Positions 1-5,410 of a stretch of DNA of 8,007 nucleotides are shown here, in pieces; position 1 is the first letter of the stretch; each line of letters begins with the position of its first letter. The DNA comes from an uncultured Solobacterium sp. (lineage in GTDB: Bacteria > Bacillota_I > Bacilli_A > Erysipelotrichales > Erysipelotrichaceae): positions 1 to 8,007 of the forward strand of contig CAKMPP010000105.1 in the NCBI GenBank assembly GCA_927911475.1, in the 5' to 3' direction. Below the pieces are notes generated by a model that saw only the letters and a list, made by a program, of their open reading frames with translations, searched no databases and was not told the DNA's origin. A program made the position numbers and the translations under genes.

Positions 1-2325
1 AAAATCATAATCTTCACTCAATACAACTTTATGATGTTCATTATTGATTCGGTAACCTTCTGGAGCAGCGGTCTCCTGAACATAGTAGCCGCCTAAATCA
101 TCGGCGAACTCTACAGCCCAAGTGATAACTCCTTCACCATCAGTGATTCCTTTGCATTCTTTACCATCCTTATCTAAAGCAACCGTGCCATCCGCTTTAA
201 ATAACGTCAATTCAGCACCTTTTAATTTCTTTGAGTTATCCATAGCATCTACCTTGATTGCACTCACGTAGAACACTTTACGTGTGTCTACAGCCATCAC
301 AACTTGTTCATGTTGGCGTGTACCTGTAACAGTAAATTCAATGTCCTCAAACTTGTTAAATCCAAATGGTGCTTCGTCTTCACGTAAGATGTAAGTCTTA
401 CCACCTTCAACAAACTTAGAAATATCTGTGTTTTCTTTTGTAGTGATGAATGTGGCAACTTCATTTCCTGTGTCTTTTTCAATTAATGTTAATTTAGCAC
501 CAGCAACGTTCTTGCCTTTACCATCTGTTTTGGCAACATCAATAACAATCTTCTCATCAGTAAATTCAAGACTTACTGTTGCTCTATTATCTTTAATTTC
601 AAATGGCTTTGGATTTGTATTTAAGTAGTATCCTGCTGGTGCAGATACTTCTACTAATTCATAATCACCAACTGGCAAGAAGTTATCGCTTGATTTCCAA
701 TGACCGCTTGCATCTGTTGTGATTGCATAGTTTAAAGCTTGTCCTGCTTCGGCAGTGCCAAGGACGTTTCCGTCCGCATCTCTAGCTACAACATCAAAGT
801 TATTCTTGTTAATGATTTCAAAAACAGCAACCCCTACATTTTCATTTGTAGCTGTATCTTTCTTTTGTACTTCTAGTCCTCCACGTTCAACGCCTTCCAC
901 TACAGTGTACTCATTACCTCCAACGACTGCCGCAATGTGTTGATCATTCTCTGTAATATTGAATAATGCAATTCCATTCGCTACTTCCTGACCACCTACG
1001 CTTAACATTTTATTCTGTAGCGTATAGCCTGCTGCCGCCTTGGTTTCTTCAACCGTAATTGTTCCTAGTGGAAGTGTTGGAGCACCGCCGTCAAGATAGA
1101 ATTCATCACCAGAAACCTTGAATGTATTTGATAGTGTAGCAATATACTTATTTTCACTAGGTGACTTTACTGTCTTAATTACCCATGTTCTTGTTGGAGT
1201 TGTTGGTAATGTATCCATTGTAAATTGTCCCGCATAATACTTGATGGTGAATTCAGCACCCTCTAAACTTGCTGGATTTTCCACTACCTCACTATCTGGA
1301 CTAACTTTATTTAAAGTGATTCTTAAAGGGTCATTTAACGGAGTATCAGTGGAATTTACAACCCATGTACTTCTATCATACGGAGATACAACGTGCGTTG
1401 TTGGATCTAATGCAAATCCTCTTGGTGCAGTTACTTCCTTAACATATAAGTAAGGCTGTGTTCCATCGAACGGAATTTCATTAGGTGCAGCAGCATTGCC
1501 ATCCGCATCAGTTGTTAATGTCAAAATAGGTGCATCACTTAAATCAGACTTACGATGTACCTCATATACTGCTCCACTTAAATCCTGTGCATAACAGTTG
1601 TTCCCTTGTGTTAACGTAGGAAGTGCGTTTGTTTTCTTAAGTTTAAGCTGAATATTTGGTGGCACTGGCTCACCCTCGGCTACAGCCCAAACAATCATAG
1701 TTAAATTTGTGTCAGGTGCCTTATTTACACCATACTGTTCCAGCCAATCTCTCCAATTGGTACCTGTTGCACCACTTCCATTGTTATATAAAGTTGACCA
1801 ACCTGTATTGTCAGGTAACTCTGTAGCAGAACCAGAACGTGTTCCAGCAAGACGTAATACATTTGATTTGCTATCATATGCTGTTTGTAACTCGGAACCG
1901 CCATTGTAATAGATACTTGACACACCGACAATTCTTGCCCTACCTGTAGCAGAACGAGCCATTGCATCTGCAAGTGCTTCACGGGCTGCTTGTTGATAAA
2001 TATCTAGGTATGCTGTTGTGCCTGCCCAACCACTTGTTGCCATTGTTTTACCCAGCGTGCCTTCAATACGGGCTTGCATGTTATTCATAGATGCTTCGTT
2101 CCAGCCTTGTAGAGGTTCTCCATCTGCTCCCCATTGGTCATACCAAATCGTGTATCCAGGATTATCACCTGTTACACCACCGCCTCCAGAGCCACCTGAA
2201 CCAGCACCACCATTTGCGAATACTGTAGCAGCTGTAAGCTTTACTGGAATAATTGTTGCCAATAAAAAGGCTACCATCATACTTAGAATGGCAGTAATTT
2301 TACTTCTAATTGATTTATATTTCAT
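1..2325 (-). CDS. CnaB/SpaA-repeat surface adhesin, C-terminus beyond the left edge
   Basis: Start ATG at 2325 follows a perfect AGGAGG with 5-nt spacing; 775 codons are visible and the frame runs off the left edge. Residues 1-37 form a signal peptide: basic KYKSIRSK, a hydrophobic core at about 10-28, and a likely cleavage at VFA/NG. A Gly/Ser-rich linker (38-54) leads to an unrecognised domain rich in Trp and Asn (about 56-216). At least five CnaB (SpaA-type) domains follow, starting near 225, 335, 483, 594 and 688. Each has an early strand with a candidate isopeptide lysine (LKLKKT, ITLNKV, LEVQKKD, IDVAKTD, SAIKVD) and a later E-box (VKEVTAP, VEETKAA, LVEVSAP, LREDEAP, VQETAAP). The family forms stalks, often with internal isopeptide bonds, and is usually sortase-anchored; the expected LPXTG would lie outside the window. 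It is probably a pilin-like subunit or adhesin exported to the cell wall. The CnaB call is firm; the ligand is unknown. Confidence 0.9.
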   Translation of the reverse strand, partial: MKYKSIRSKITAILSMMVAFLLATIIPVKLTAATVFANGGAGSGGSGGGGVTGDNPGYTIWYDQWGADGEPLQGWNEASMNNMQARIEGTLGKTMATSGWAGTTAYLDIYQQAAREALADAMARSATGRARIVGVSSIYYNGGSELQTAYDSKSNVLRLAGTRSGSATELPDNTGWSTLYNNGSGATGTNWRDWLEQYGVNKAPDTNLTMIVWAVAEGEPVPPNIQLKLKKTNALPTLTQGNNCYAQDLSGAVYEVHRKSDLSDAPILTLTTDADGNAAAPNEIPFDGTQPYLYVKEVTAPRGFALDPTTHVVSPYDRSTWVVNSTDTPLNDPLRITLNKVSPDSEVVENPASLEGAEFTIKYYAGQFTMDTLPTTPTRTWVIKTVKSPSENKYIATLSNTFKVSGDEFYLDGGAPTLPLGTITVEETKAAAGYTLQNKMLSVGGQEVANGIALFNITENDQHIAAVVGGNEYTVVEGVERGGLEVQKKDTATNENVGVAVFEIINKNNFDVVARDADGNVLGTAEAGQALNYAITTDASGHWKSSDNFLPVGDYELVEVSAPAGYYLNTNPKPFEIKDNRATVSLEFTDEKIVIDVAKTDGKGKNVAGAKLTLIEKDTGNEVATFITTKENTDISKFVEGGKTYILREDEAPFGFNKFEDIEFTVTGTRQHEQVVMAVDTRKVFYVSAIKVDAMDNSKKLKGAELTLFKADGTVALDKDGKECKGITDGEGVITWAVEFADDLGGYYVQETAAPEGYRINNEHHKVVLSEDYDF

Positions 2326-2330
2326 TTTTT

Positions 2331-2336
2331 CCTCCT
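2331..2336 (-). promoter_or_regulatory. Ribosome binding site of the adhesin gene
   Basis: A full AGGAGG on the minus strand lies 5 nt before the ATG at 2325. It fixes the start and implies efficient translation. I find no convincing -35/-10 pair between here and the upstream terminator; a TATACA at about 2353 has no good -35 partner. Confidence 0.85.
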
Positions 2337-2386
2337 GAATTTTTTCTGTGTTGTATAAAGCTTGTCGTGTGATGCTATATCTCATC

Positions 2387-2419
2387 GCCTATTTCCTTTA
2401 GCAGACAATCAAAATAGGC
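2387..2419 (-). repeat. Inverted repeat in the adhesin leader
   Basis: GCCTATTT (2387-2394) and AAATAGGC (2412-2419) are perfect 8-nt complements separated by 17 nt, inside the untranslated region before the adhesin gene. No T-run follows, so it is not a terminator. The arm shares the 8-mer TAGGCGAT (minus strand) with the stem of the terminator 80 nt upstream. It may be an RNA hairpin in the leader or an operator; its function is unproven. Confidence 0.4.
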
Positions 2420-2445
2420 AATGTTATTTTTTAGATTTCTCCATT

Positions 2446-2477
2446 AAAAAAGGCGGTAGATTTTCACATCTATCGCC
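2446..2477 (-). terminator. Rho-independent terminator after the 207-aa surface protein gene
   Basis: On the minus strand, GGCGATAGAT (2477-2468) pairs with ATCTACCGCC (2461-2452), with one A/C mismatch and a 6-nt loop. Six T residues (2451-2446) follow directly. Outer arms TTTCTCC (2436-2442) and GGAGAAA (2483-2489) can extend the structure. It lies about 38 nt past the stop at 2515 and separates that gene from the adhesin, which therefore needs its own promoter. Confidence 0.8.
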
Positions 2478-2514
2478 TACAAGGAGAAAACTTTAAACAT
2501 ATGAATTTTATTAC

Positions 2515-3138
2515 TTATCTATACCCAACGATTACTGTTTCATCCCATGCAGCCTGATCAACCACCCACACTTGCTGAGTAACGGCATCATGGTGAGTTG
2601 TGCCAACCTGAACATTTCCTACGTGGTAACCTTCGTCCCCATTTGTATTAAATGCAAATTCATCTACAGTCGCATAGACTGTTCCAGTATTGTTACCAAT
2701 AATCTTCCGTTCATAAACTGGTTCATCCCACGCTTCAGCTATCACCTGTGTTTCCCAATGTCCAACCTCTTCATGATGGATCGTTTGATAGATCGGTTGT
2801 GGTTCTGGTTGAGATGGAGTTGTATTCGTAGTAGTTGTTACTGAAGAATTGTTGTTATTGTTCTGTACCTCAGTACTAGTTGTTCCTGTAGTTGGTGTAA
2901 CAGGTGTTTCGGATGTAGTGGAAGTATCTTCCTTTTTATCATCCTTCTTCTTATCATCTTTCTTAGAAGTTTGATTCTTTTTATCGTCATTCTTCTTAGA
3001 TGATTCCTTGGATGAAGAAGTTTCAGTGCTAGTTTCGTGTTTTGCTGTGTTGTTTGTTTTTGGTAGCATGAATAGCATAACTACTAATCCAATTGCTGCT
3101 ATGATACTACTGATGATAAAAATTTTCTTTTTGTTCAT
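2515..3138 (-). CDS. Membrane-anchored extracellular protein with duplicated HH..AWDE motifs
   Basis: 207 aa from the ATG at 3138, which follows an AGAAGGGAG ribosome binding site. An in-frame ATG at 3174 would add 12 residues but overlaps a palindrome and lacks a binding site. Residues 2-5 are basic and 6-25 form a hydrophobic anchor with no lipobox cysteine. Residues 27-115 are a low-complexity linker: first Ser/Lys/Asp-rich (SKKDDKKKDDKK), then Thr/Asn/Pro-rich, as in wall-spanning stalks. The C-terminal region (116-207) holds two related units: HHEEVGHWETQVIAEAWDEPVY from 121, and HHDAVTQQVWVVDQAAWDE from 182. As I recall, similar surface proteins of gut Firmicutes carry CxxCG pairs next to these motifs. 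Here the matching place reads GNNTG (148-152), and the protein ends at GYR before a second pair could occur. It has its own promoter upstream and a terminator downstream. Function unknown; probably exposed on the cell surface. Confidence 0.8.
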   Translation of the reverse strand: MNKKKIFIISSIIAAIGLVVMLFMLPKTNNTAKHETSTETSSSKESSKKNDDKKNQTSKKDDKKKDDKKEDTSTTSETPVTPTTGTTSTEVQNNNNNSSVTTTTNTTPSQPEPQPIYQTIHHEEVGHWETQVIAEAWDEPVYERKIIGNNTGTVYATVDEFAFNTNGDEGYHVGNVQVGTTHHDAVTQQVWVVDQAAWDETVIVGYR

Positions 3139-3140
3139 AT

Positions 3141-3170
3141 CTTTTCTCCCTTCTGGGGCAATTTGCCCTT
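3141..3170 (-). repeat. Diverged fourth copy of the GC-rich palindrome
   Basis: The perfect dyad GGGCAA-A-TTGCCC (3156-3168) is followed, on the minus strand, by CAGAAGGGAGAAA. The three better copies have GGGGGCG-AAA-CGCCCCC followed by CAGAGG or CAGAGA. Arm changes are matched on both sides, so pairing is kept although the bases differ. Read in the frame of the downstream gene it gives KGQIAPEGRKD, comparable to the GETPPEDRKE of the copy before the 231-aa gene. Its tail supplies the ribosome binding site. Common descent with the other copies is likely but not certain. Confidence 0.5.
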
Positions 3171-3222
3171 TCATTTATTTACTGATTTTCTTTGGATTAA
3201 ATAAAAGAGAAAGTAACAAATT

Positions 3223-3264
3223 TATGTATACTTCCTCTTCACCCACATCTCAGTAGTATACATA
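3223..3264. repeat. 9-nt inverted repeat over the promoter of the surface protein gene
   Basis: TATGTATAC (3223-3231) and GTATACATA (3256-3264) are perfect complements 24 nt apart; each half contains the palindrome GTATAC. The right half overlaps the last base of the candidate -10 box and the expected start of transcription. That is where a two-site repressor could act. The operator role is inferred from position only. Confidence 0.5.
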
Positions 3265-3293
3265 TTTTAGACCCCCCTCTGGTTCCCATTCAA
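3264..3293 (-). promoter_or_regulatory. Candidate sigma-A promoter of the 207-aa surface protein gene
   Basis: The minus strand reads TTGAAT (3293-3288), an 18-nt spacer, then TAAAAT (3269-3264): 4/6 and 5/6 matches to the consensus with slightly long spacing. The leader to the ATG at 3138 would be about 120 nt, containing one arm of the inverted repeat and the diverged palindrome. Confidence 0.55.
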
Positions 3294-3341
3294 TACTTTA
3301 AAAATCTACATTCATGTAATACACATGTGTGTATAATGTAG

Positions 3342-3366
3342 AAAACCCTTTATTTAATAGGGTTTT
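3342..3366 (-). terminator. Hairpin terminator after the zinc-ribbon gene, possibly bidirectional
   Basis: AAAACCCT (3342-3349) pairs with AGGGTTTT (3359-3366) around a 9-nt loop. On the minus strand the G-rich arm is followed by TTTTC, and on the plus strand by five T residues, so it could stop transcription both ways. It lies about 100 nt past the stop at 3465. The GC part of the stem is short, so strength is uncertain. Confidence 0.55.
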
Positions 3367-3464
3367 TACGATTTTCGTGGTTCCCATAATTTTAAGGCTA
3401 AAAAAATTTTTATTTTTTTATTATGAAAATTTAGAGTTTTTGTTACATTTTTGCCCATACTGCC

Positions 3465-4016
3465 TTATTCTTGGTTCCGTAATTCTTCTTCTATCAATTT
3501 CATTTGATTCCATGCTTTCCCACTCGTATATAAGCCATATGCAGGTATGACTAAACCAAAAAGTATTGTTCCAACTAAGAGAACCTTGTCTGTTACTACT
3601 TTAGCTGTATTCCACTTCAAAAATTCCGCCACAATCGCATATACAGCAAAGGCACCAAATAGAGGTGGCTTTAATGCAAATGGAATAGGCATTGATCCAA
3701 AGAAAGCAAATAAAATTCCACCATTAATACAATCTGTTACGTTCTTTGTAATAAAGAAATAACTTATTCCATATCCTACTGCAAAACCAATCAACATTCC
3801 AAAAAAGCCAATCATGAGAAGTACCTGATTTTCATGTATATTCTTCCAATAGTTATATCTATTGTTTATCTCTTGTCGGATCTGATTTTTCTTTTGTTGT
3901 TGCTGCTGTACCTTTCTACGGCTTTCCATTAAGTCTTTATTTGGCATCCCGCATTTAGGACACTTCTCTGCTTCACTGCTATATTTGTATCCGCATTCCT
4001 TACAGTTAATTAACAT
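3465..4016 (-). CDS. Zinc-ribbon membrane protein
   Basis: 183 aa. I place the start at ATG 4016, with GAGGTGAT just upstream. The in-frame GTG at 4025 is three codons earlier but forms part of that binding site. The N-terminus is a zinc ribbon: C5-x2-C8 ... C19-x2-C22, of the small type common in Firmicutes membrane proteins. Residues 30-60 are charged and Gln-rich (QQQQQ at 37-41) and look helical. Hydrophobic segments follow at about 65-89, 98-113, 118-133 and 145-164, giving three or four membrane passes, with an acidic C-terminal tail. The cysteine head would lie in the cytoplasm. No enzymatic motif is visible. It has its own candidate promoter and operator dyad and ends before a hairpin terminator. 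Function unknown; zinc-ribbon membrane protein is as far as the sequence allows. Confidence 0.8.
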   Translation of the reverse strand: MLINCKECGYKYSSEAEKCPKCGMPNKDLMESRRKVQQQQQKKNQIRQEINNRYNYWKNIHENQVLLMIGFFGMLIGFAVGYGISYFFITKNVTDCINGGILFAFFGSMPIPFALKPPLFGAFAVYAIVAEFLKWNTAKVVTDKVLLVGTILFGLVIPAYGLYTSGKAWNQMKLIEEELRNQE

Positions 4017-4037
4017 TAAAATCACCTCTTTCTATGT

Positions 4038-4068
4038 ATAATAGACACGCAATGCGTGTATATTTCAA
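4038..4068 (-). promoter_or_regulatory. Candidate promoter of the zinc-ribbon gene
   Basis: The minus strand reads TTGAAA (4068-4063), a 19-nt spacer, then TATTAT (4043-4038). The -35 overlaps the TGA stop of the 231-aa gene. The spacing is longer than the ideal 17 nt, so it may be weak or need an activator. The spacer is almost filled by a perfect 15-nt dyad. Confidence 0.45.
4045..4059. promoter_or_regulatory. Perfect dyad, candidate operator
   Basis: ACACGCA (4045-4051), one central A, then TGCGTGT (4053-4059): a perfect 7+7 dyad between the candidate -35 and -10 of the zinc-ribbon gene, in the 39-48 nt gap between two genes. No T-run follows. The position suits a repressor, or a MerR-type activator, which works on 19-nt spacers. 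The DNA-binding partner is unknown; the adjacent helix-turn-helix-like protein is a candidate. Confidence 0.5.
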
Positions 4069-4760
4069 CAGATAATAAACTTCTTTTGTTTCTTTTCGTC
4101 TTCTTCCAGAATCTTCCGTAATCTTGGATCTTTTTTCAATATCTGTTCCGCTTCTTCTTCAGATGGAAGGAATTCAAGATACTTGTCTGGATGTAGTCCT
4201 AACCAACCGTTCCATGTTCCAGTTCTCTGTTCTCTATATTCAGCTCGCTCACGGAAATGAAGTAATCTACTATGTTCAACACCACCATAGAAGTCCATGC
4301 CCCACTGTTCAATCAGAATCTCTTCTGCATCTTTAGTAATTTTAGGGATTCTTCTTTTCGTAATATGGTATTTTCTGCATATATCATTTTGCGTGATATT
4401 CTTTGTATCCTTAAACCACTTATTGATAATGCAAGCTCTTTCCAACTCACTTAAATCTGCGTTGAAGTATCTCAAAGCACCAAAACATAGCATTCGATTG
4501 TCCCAGTCATACATGATGCTGTTACTATACTTTTCATTCCATGCACAATTGCCTTCAGGTATTTTAACAATGCTACCACCTACAATTGGATTTTCAATTC
4601 TCTCAACTGCATGTTCAAAATGAGCTATGTTTCTATAGTCAAAATAAAATCTATCATTATGATACATTGCATTAATATCAATCAATAAATCCATAAATTC
4701 TCTTAATCTATCTTCTGGATTACAATACGGCTTTTCGATTATTTTTACCCATCTATCCAC
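4065..4760 (-). CDS. Hypothetical protein with helix-turn-helix-like segment
   Basis: 231 aa from GTG 4760, preceded by AAAGGAG with 7-nt spacing; an in-frame TGA at 4812-4814 leaves no earlier normal start. I do not recognise the family. Residues 1-100 are mixed and rich in aromatics, with no transmembrane segment or signal peptide. Residues of about 103-150 (LSELERACIINKWF, then ITQNDICRKYHITKRRIPKI) look like a helical pair followed by a helix-turn-helix, as in sigma region 4-like or phage regulatory proteins. The C-terminus is highly charged and probably helical (EEEAEQILKKDPRLRKILEED). It lies at the end of the partition cluster, 46 nt after the 59-aa gene; that gap contains a GC-rich palindrome copy. 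A DNA-binding regulator is plausible but not shown. Confidence 0.75.
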   Translation of the reverse strand: MDRWVKIIEKPYCNPEDRLREFMDLLIDINAMYHNDRFYFDYRNIAHFEHAVERIENPIVGGSIVKIPEGNCAWNEKYSNSIMYDWDNRMLCFGALRYFNADLSELERACIINKWFKDTKNITQNDICRKYHITKRRIPKITKDAEEILIEQWGMDFYGGVEHSRLLHFRERAEYREQRTGTWNGWLGLHPDKYLEFLPSEEEAEQILKKDPRLRKILEEDEKKQKKFIIC

Positions 4761-4777
4761 TGTAATCTCCTTTCTAT

Positions 4778-4802
4778 CCTCTGGGGGCGTTTCGCCCCCA
4801 AG
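4778..4802 (-). repeat. GC-rich palindrome, intergenic copy
   Basis: Arms TGGGGGCG and CGCCCCCA (4782-4789 and 4793-4800) enclose a 3-nt loop (AAA on the minus strand), followed by GAGGA. The 25 nt from TT to GGA are identical to the copy in parB. It lies 5-29 nt past the stop of the 59-aa gene and 17 nt before the GTG of the 231-aa gene, in that gene's reading phase (L-G-G-E-T-P-P-E-D), though upstream of the start. No T-run follows, so it is not an intrinsic terminator. Confidence 0.9.
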
Positions 4803-4806
4803 CTTT

Positions 4807-4986
4807 TTATCTCACCATATACTGTTCAATCGGTTCATCATCACAGCCTTTAAAAATCGTAACTACATAATTGCTAGTATCTCTAATCTTATCTGCCCAC
4901 TTCTTAGCTGCTTTCATATTACTGAACCAAGCAGTCTCAAAGGCTCTATTTTCTTTTGATAAAATCACCATCAATTCTTCATCCAT
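4807..4986 (-). CDS. Small hypothetical protein, 59 aa
   Basis: ATG 4986 (MDEELMVIL...) is 18 nt after the stop of the 107-aa gene, with AGGGTGGAG just upstream. An in-frame GTG at 4995 would make 62 aa but has no spaced binding site. The product is short and soluble, with no signal or membrane segment. Its middle (TAWFSNMKAAKKWADKI) looks helical and its end (NYVVTIFKG) looks like a beta strand. That alternation resembles small proteins that modify or bind a partner, but no family is recognised. It lies in a tight run of same-strand genes after parB and is probably co-transcribed with it. Confidence that it is coding rests on operon position and composition. Confidence 0.6.
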   Translation of the reverse strand: MDEELMVILSKENRAFETAWFSNMKAAKKWADKIRDTSNYVVTIFKGCDDEPIEQYMVR

Positions 4987-5003
4987 ATTCTCCACCCTAT
5001 TCT

Positions 5004-5327
5004 TTATGAACTTTTTATTGCTTTCGTAATCATCCTAATTTCTTCATCAGAAAATGCATTAGATTCTATTTTCTCAATAAACAAATTCAGATTCACATAC
5101 ATGCCGTTGCTTTGAAGAAAAGTAACAATGGAATTCAACTTATTAACTGACATTCTACTCAGCTTCTCAATAACTTGCATTCTAATGAATGAAGTTAGTT
5201 CATTGATTTGAGTTTCAACCTCTTCTAAATTCGCCTTATATTCAACATAAGAAATTGGATCCAAACAATATTTAACTTGAATACCATCAACTAAATTTAA
5301 TTTCACAGAATTAATCTTTTTTATCAA
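5004..5327 (-). CDS. Hypothetical helical protein with TTG start, 107 aa
   Basis: The frame opens with TTG at 5327, and no ATG or GTG lies further upstream before a stop. The TTG overlaps the TGA of a 20-codon ORF (TTGA), which suggests translational coupling: ribosomes finishing the small ORF would restart here. The product is mostly helical and charged. A stretch of about 33-60 (EEVETQINELTSFIRMQVIEKL) could form a coiled coil; LNSIVTFLQSNG and FSDEEIRMITKAI follow. There is no signal peptide or membrane segment. It sits directly after parB, where small accessory DNA-binding or partition proteins often lie, but I recognise no family. Alternatively, the 20-codon ORF and this gene are one gene split by a single-base change. 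Confidence 0.65.
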   Translation of the reverse strand: MIKKINSVKLNLVDGIQVKYCLDPISYVEYKANLEEVETQINELTSFIRMQVIEKLSRMSVNKLNSIVTFLQSNGMYVNLNLFIEKIESNAFSDEEIRMITKAIKSS

Positions 5328-5386
5328 CCTAATTCTCTTGCAATTAGTGCATCTATGTTTTCAAGGGAATTTTCTAATCTATTCAT
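5324..5386 (-). CDS. 20-aa small ORF with strong ribosome binding site
   Basis: ATG 5386 is preceded by AAAGGAGACC at good spacing, the best binding site in this part of the cluster. The peptide is MNRLENSLENIDALIARELG, acidic and amphipathic, ending with TGA (5326-5324), which overlaps the TTG start of the 107-aa gene by TTGA. It begins 24 nt after the parB stop. It could be a leader that couples translation, a real small protein, or the true N-terminus of the next gene in a frameshifted state. Confidence 0.5.
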   Translation of the reverse strand: MNRLENSLENIDALIARELG

Positions 5387-5410
5387 TAGAATGGTCTCCT
5401 TTCACTATCT

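Larger units (their letters stand above)
3139..3464. other. Non-coding region between zinc-ribbon and surface protein genes
   Basis: I find no credible gene on either strand. The region holds the leader of the surface protein gene, its promoter and inverted repeat, a purine/pyrimidine-biased stretch with ACCCCCC (3271-3277), a dyad-rich block (3306-3341: CTACATT ... ACACATGTGT ... AATGTAG), a hairpin terminator, and an A/T tract (about 3400-3420). TGGTTCCCAT occurs at 3280-3289 and again at 3378-3387. Confidence 0.6.

Noticed and set aside
1388..1402. Dyad ACAACG-TG-CGTTGT in the adhesin gene
   Set aside because: It lies in the middle of a coding domain, is short, has no second copy and no regulatory context.
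2018..2338. Plus-strand ORF of 106 codons
   Set aside because: It lies fully antisense to the adhesin signal peptide and N-terminal domain, with a low-complexity Pro-rich product and no binding site.
3139..3174. ATG at 3174 as start of the 207-aa surface protein
   Set aside because: It lies inside the palindrome region without a ribosome binding site; ATG 3138 has AGAAGGGAG and begins a proper membrane-anchor sequence.
3271..3289. ACCCCCC motif as an oriT nick site of the Tn916/ICEBs1 type
   Set aside because: No matching G-rich arm or known nick sequence follows, and no relaxase gene is visible.
3280..3387. Direct repeat TGGTTCCCAT (3280-3289 and 3378-3387) as attachment or iteron sites
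   Set aside because: There are only two 10-nt copies, without flanking symmetry or an integrase; chance is a sufficient explanation in a short AT-rich region.
4297..4623. Plus-strand ORF of 108 codons
   Set aside because: It is antisense to the 231-aa gene, and its composition is that of a shadow frame.
4778..4802. The intergenic palindrome as an intrinsic terminator
   Set aside because: The stem is strong, but it is followed by GAGGATAG rather than a T-run, and identical copies lie inside genes that must be transcribed through.
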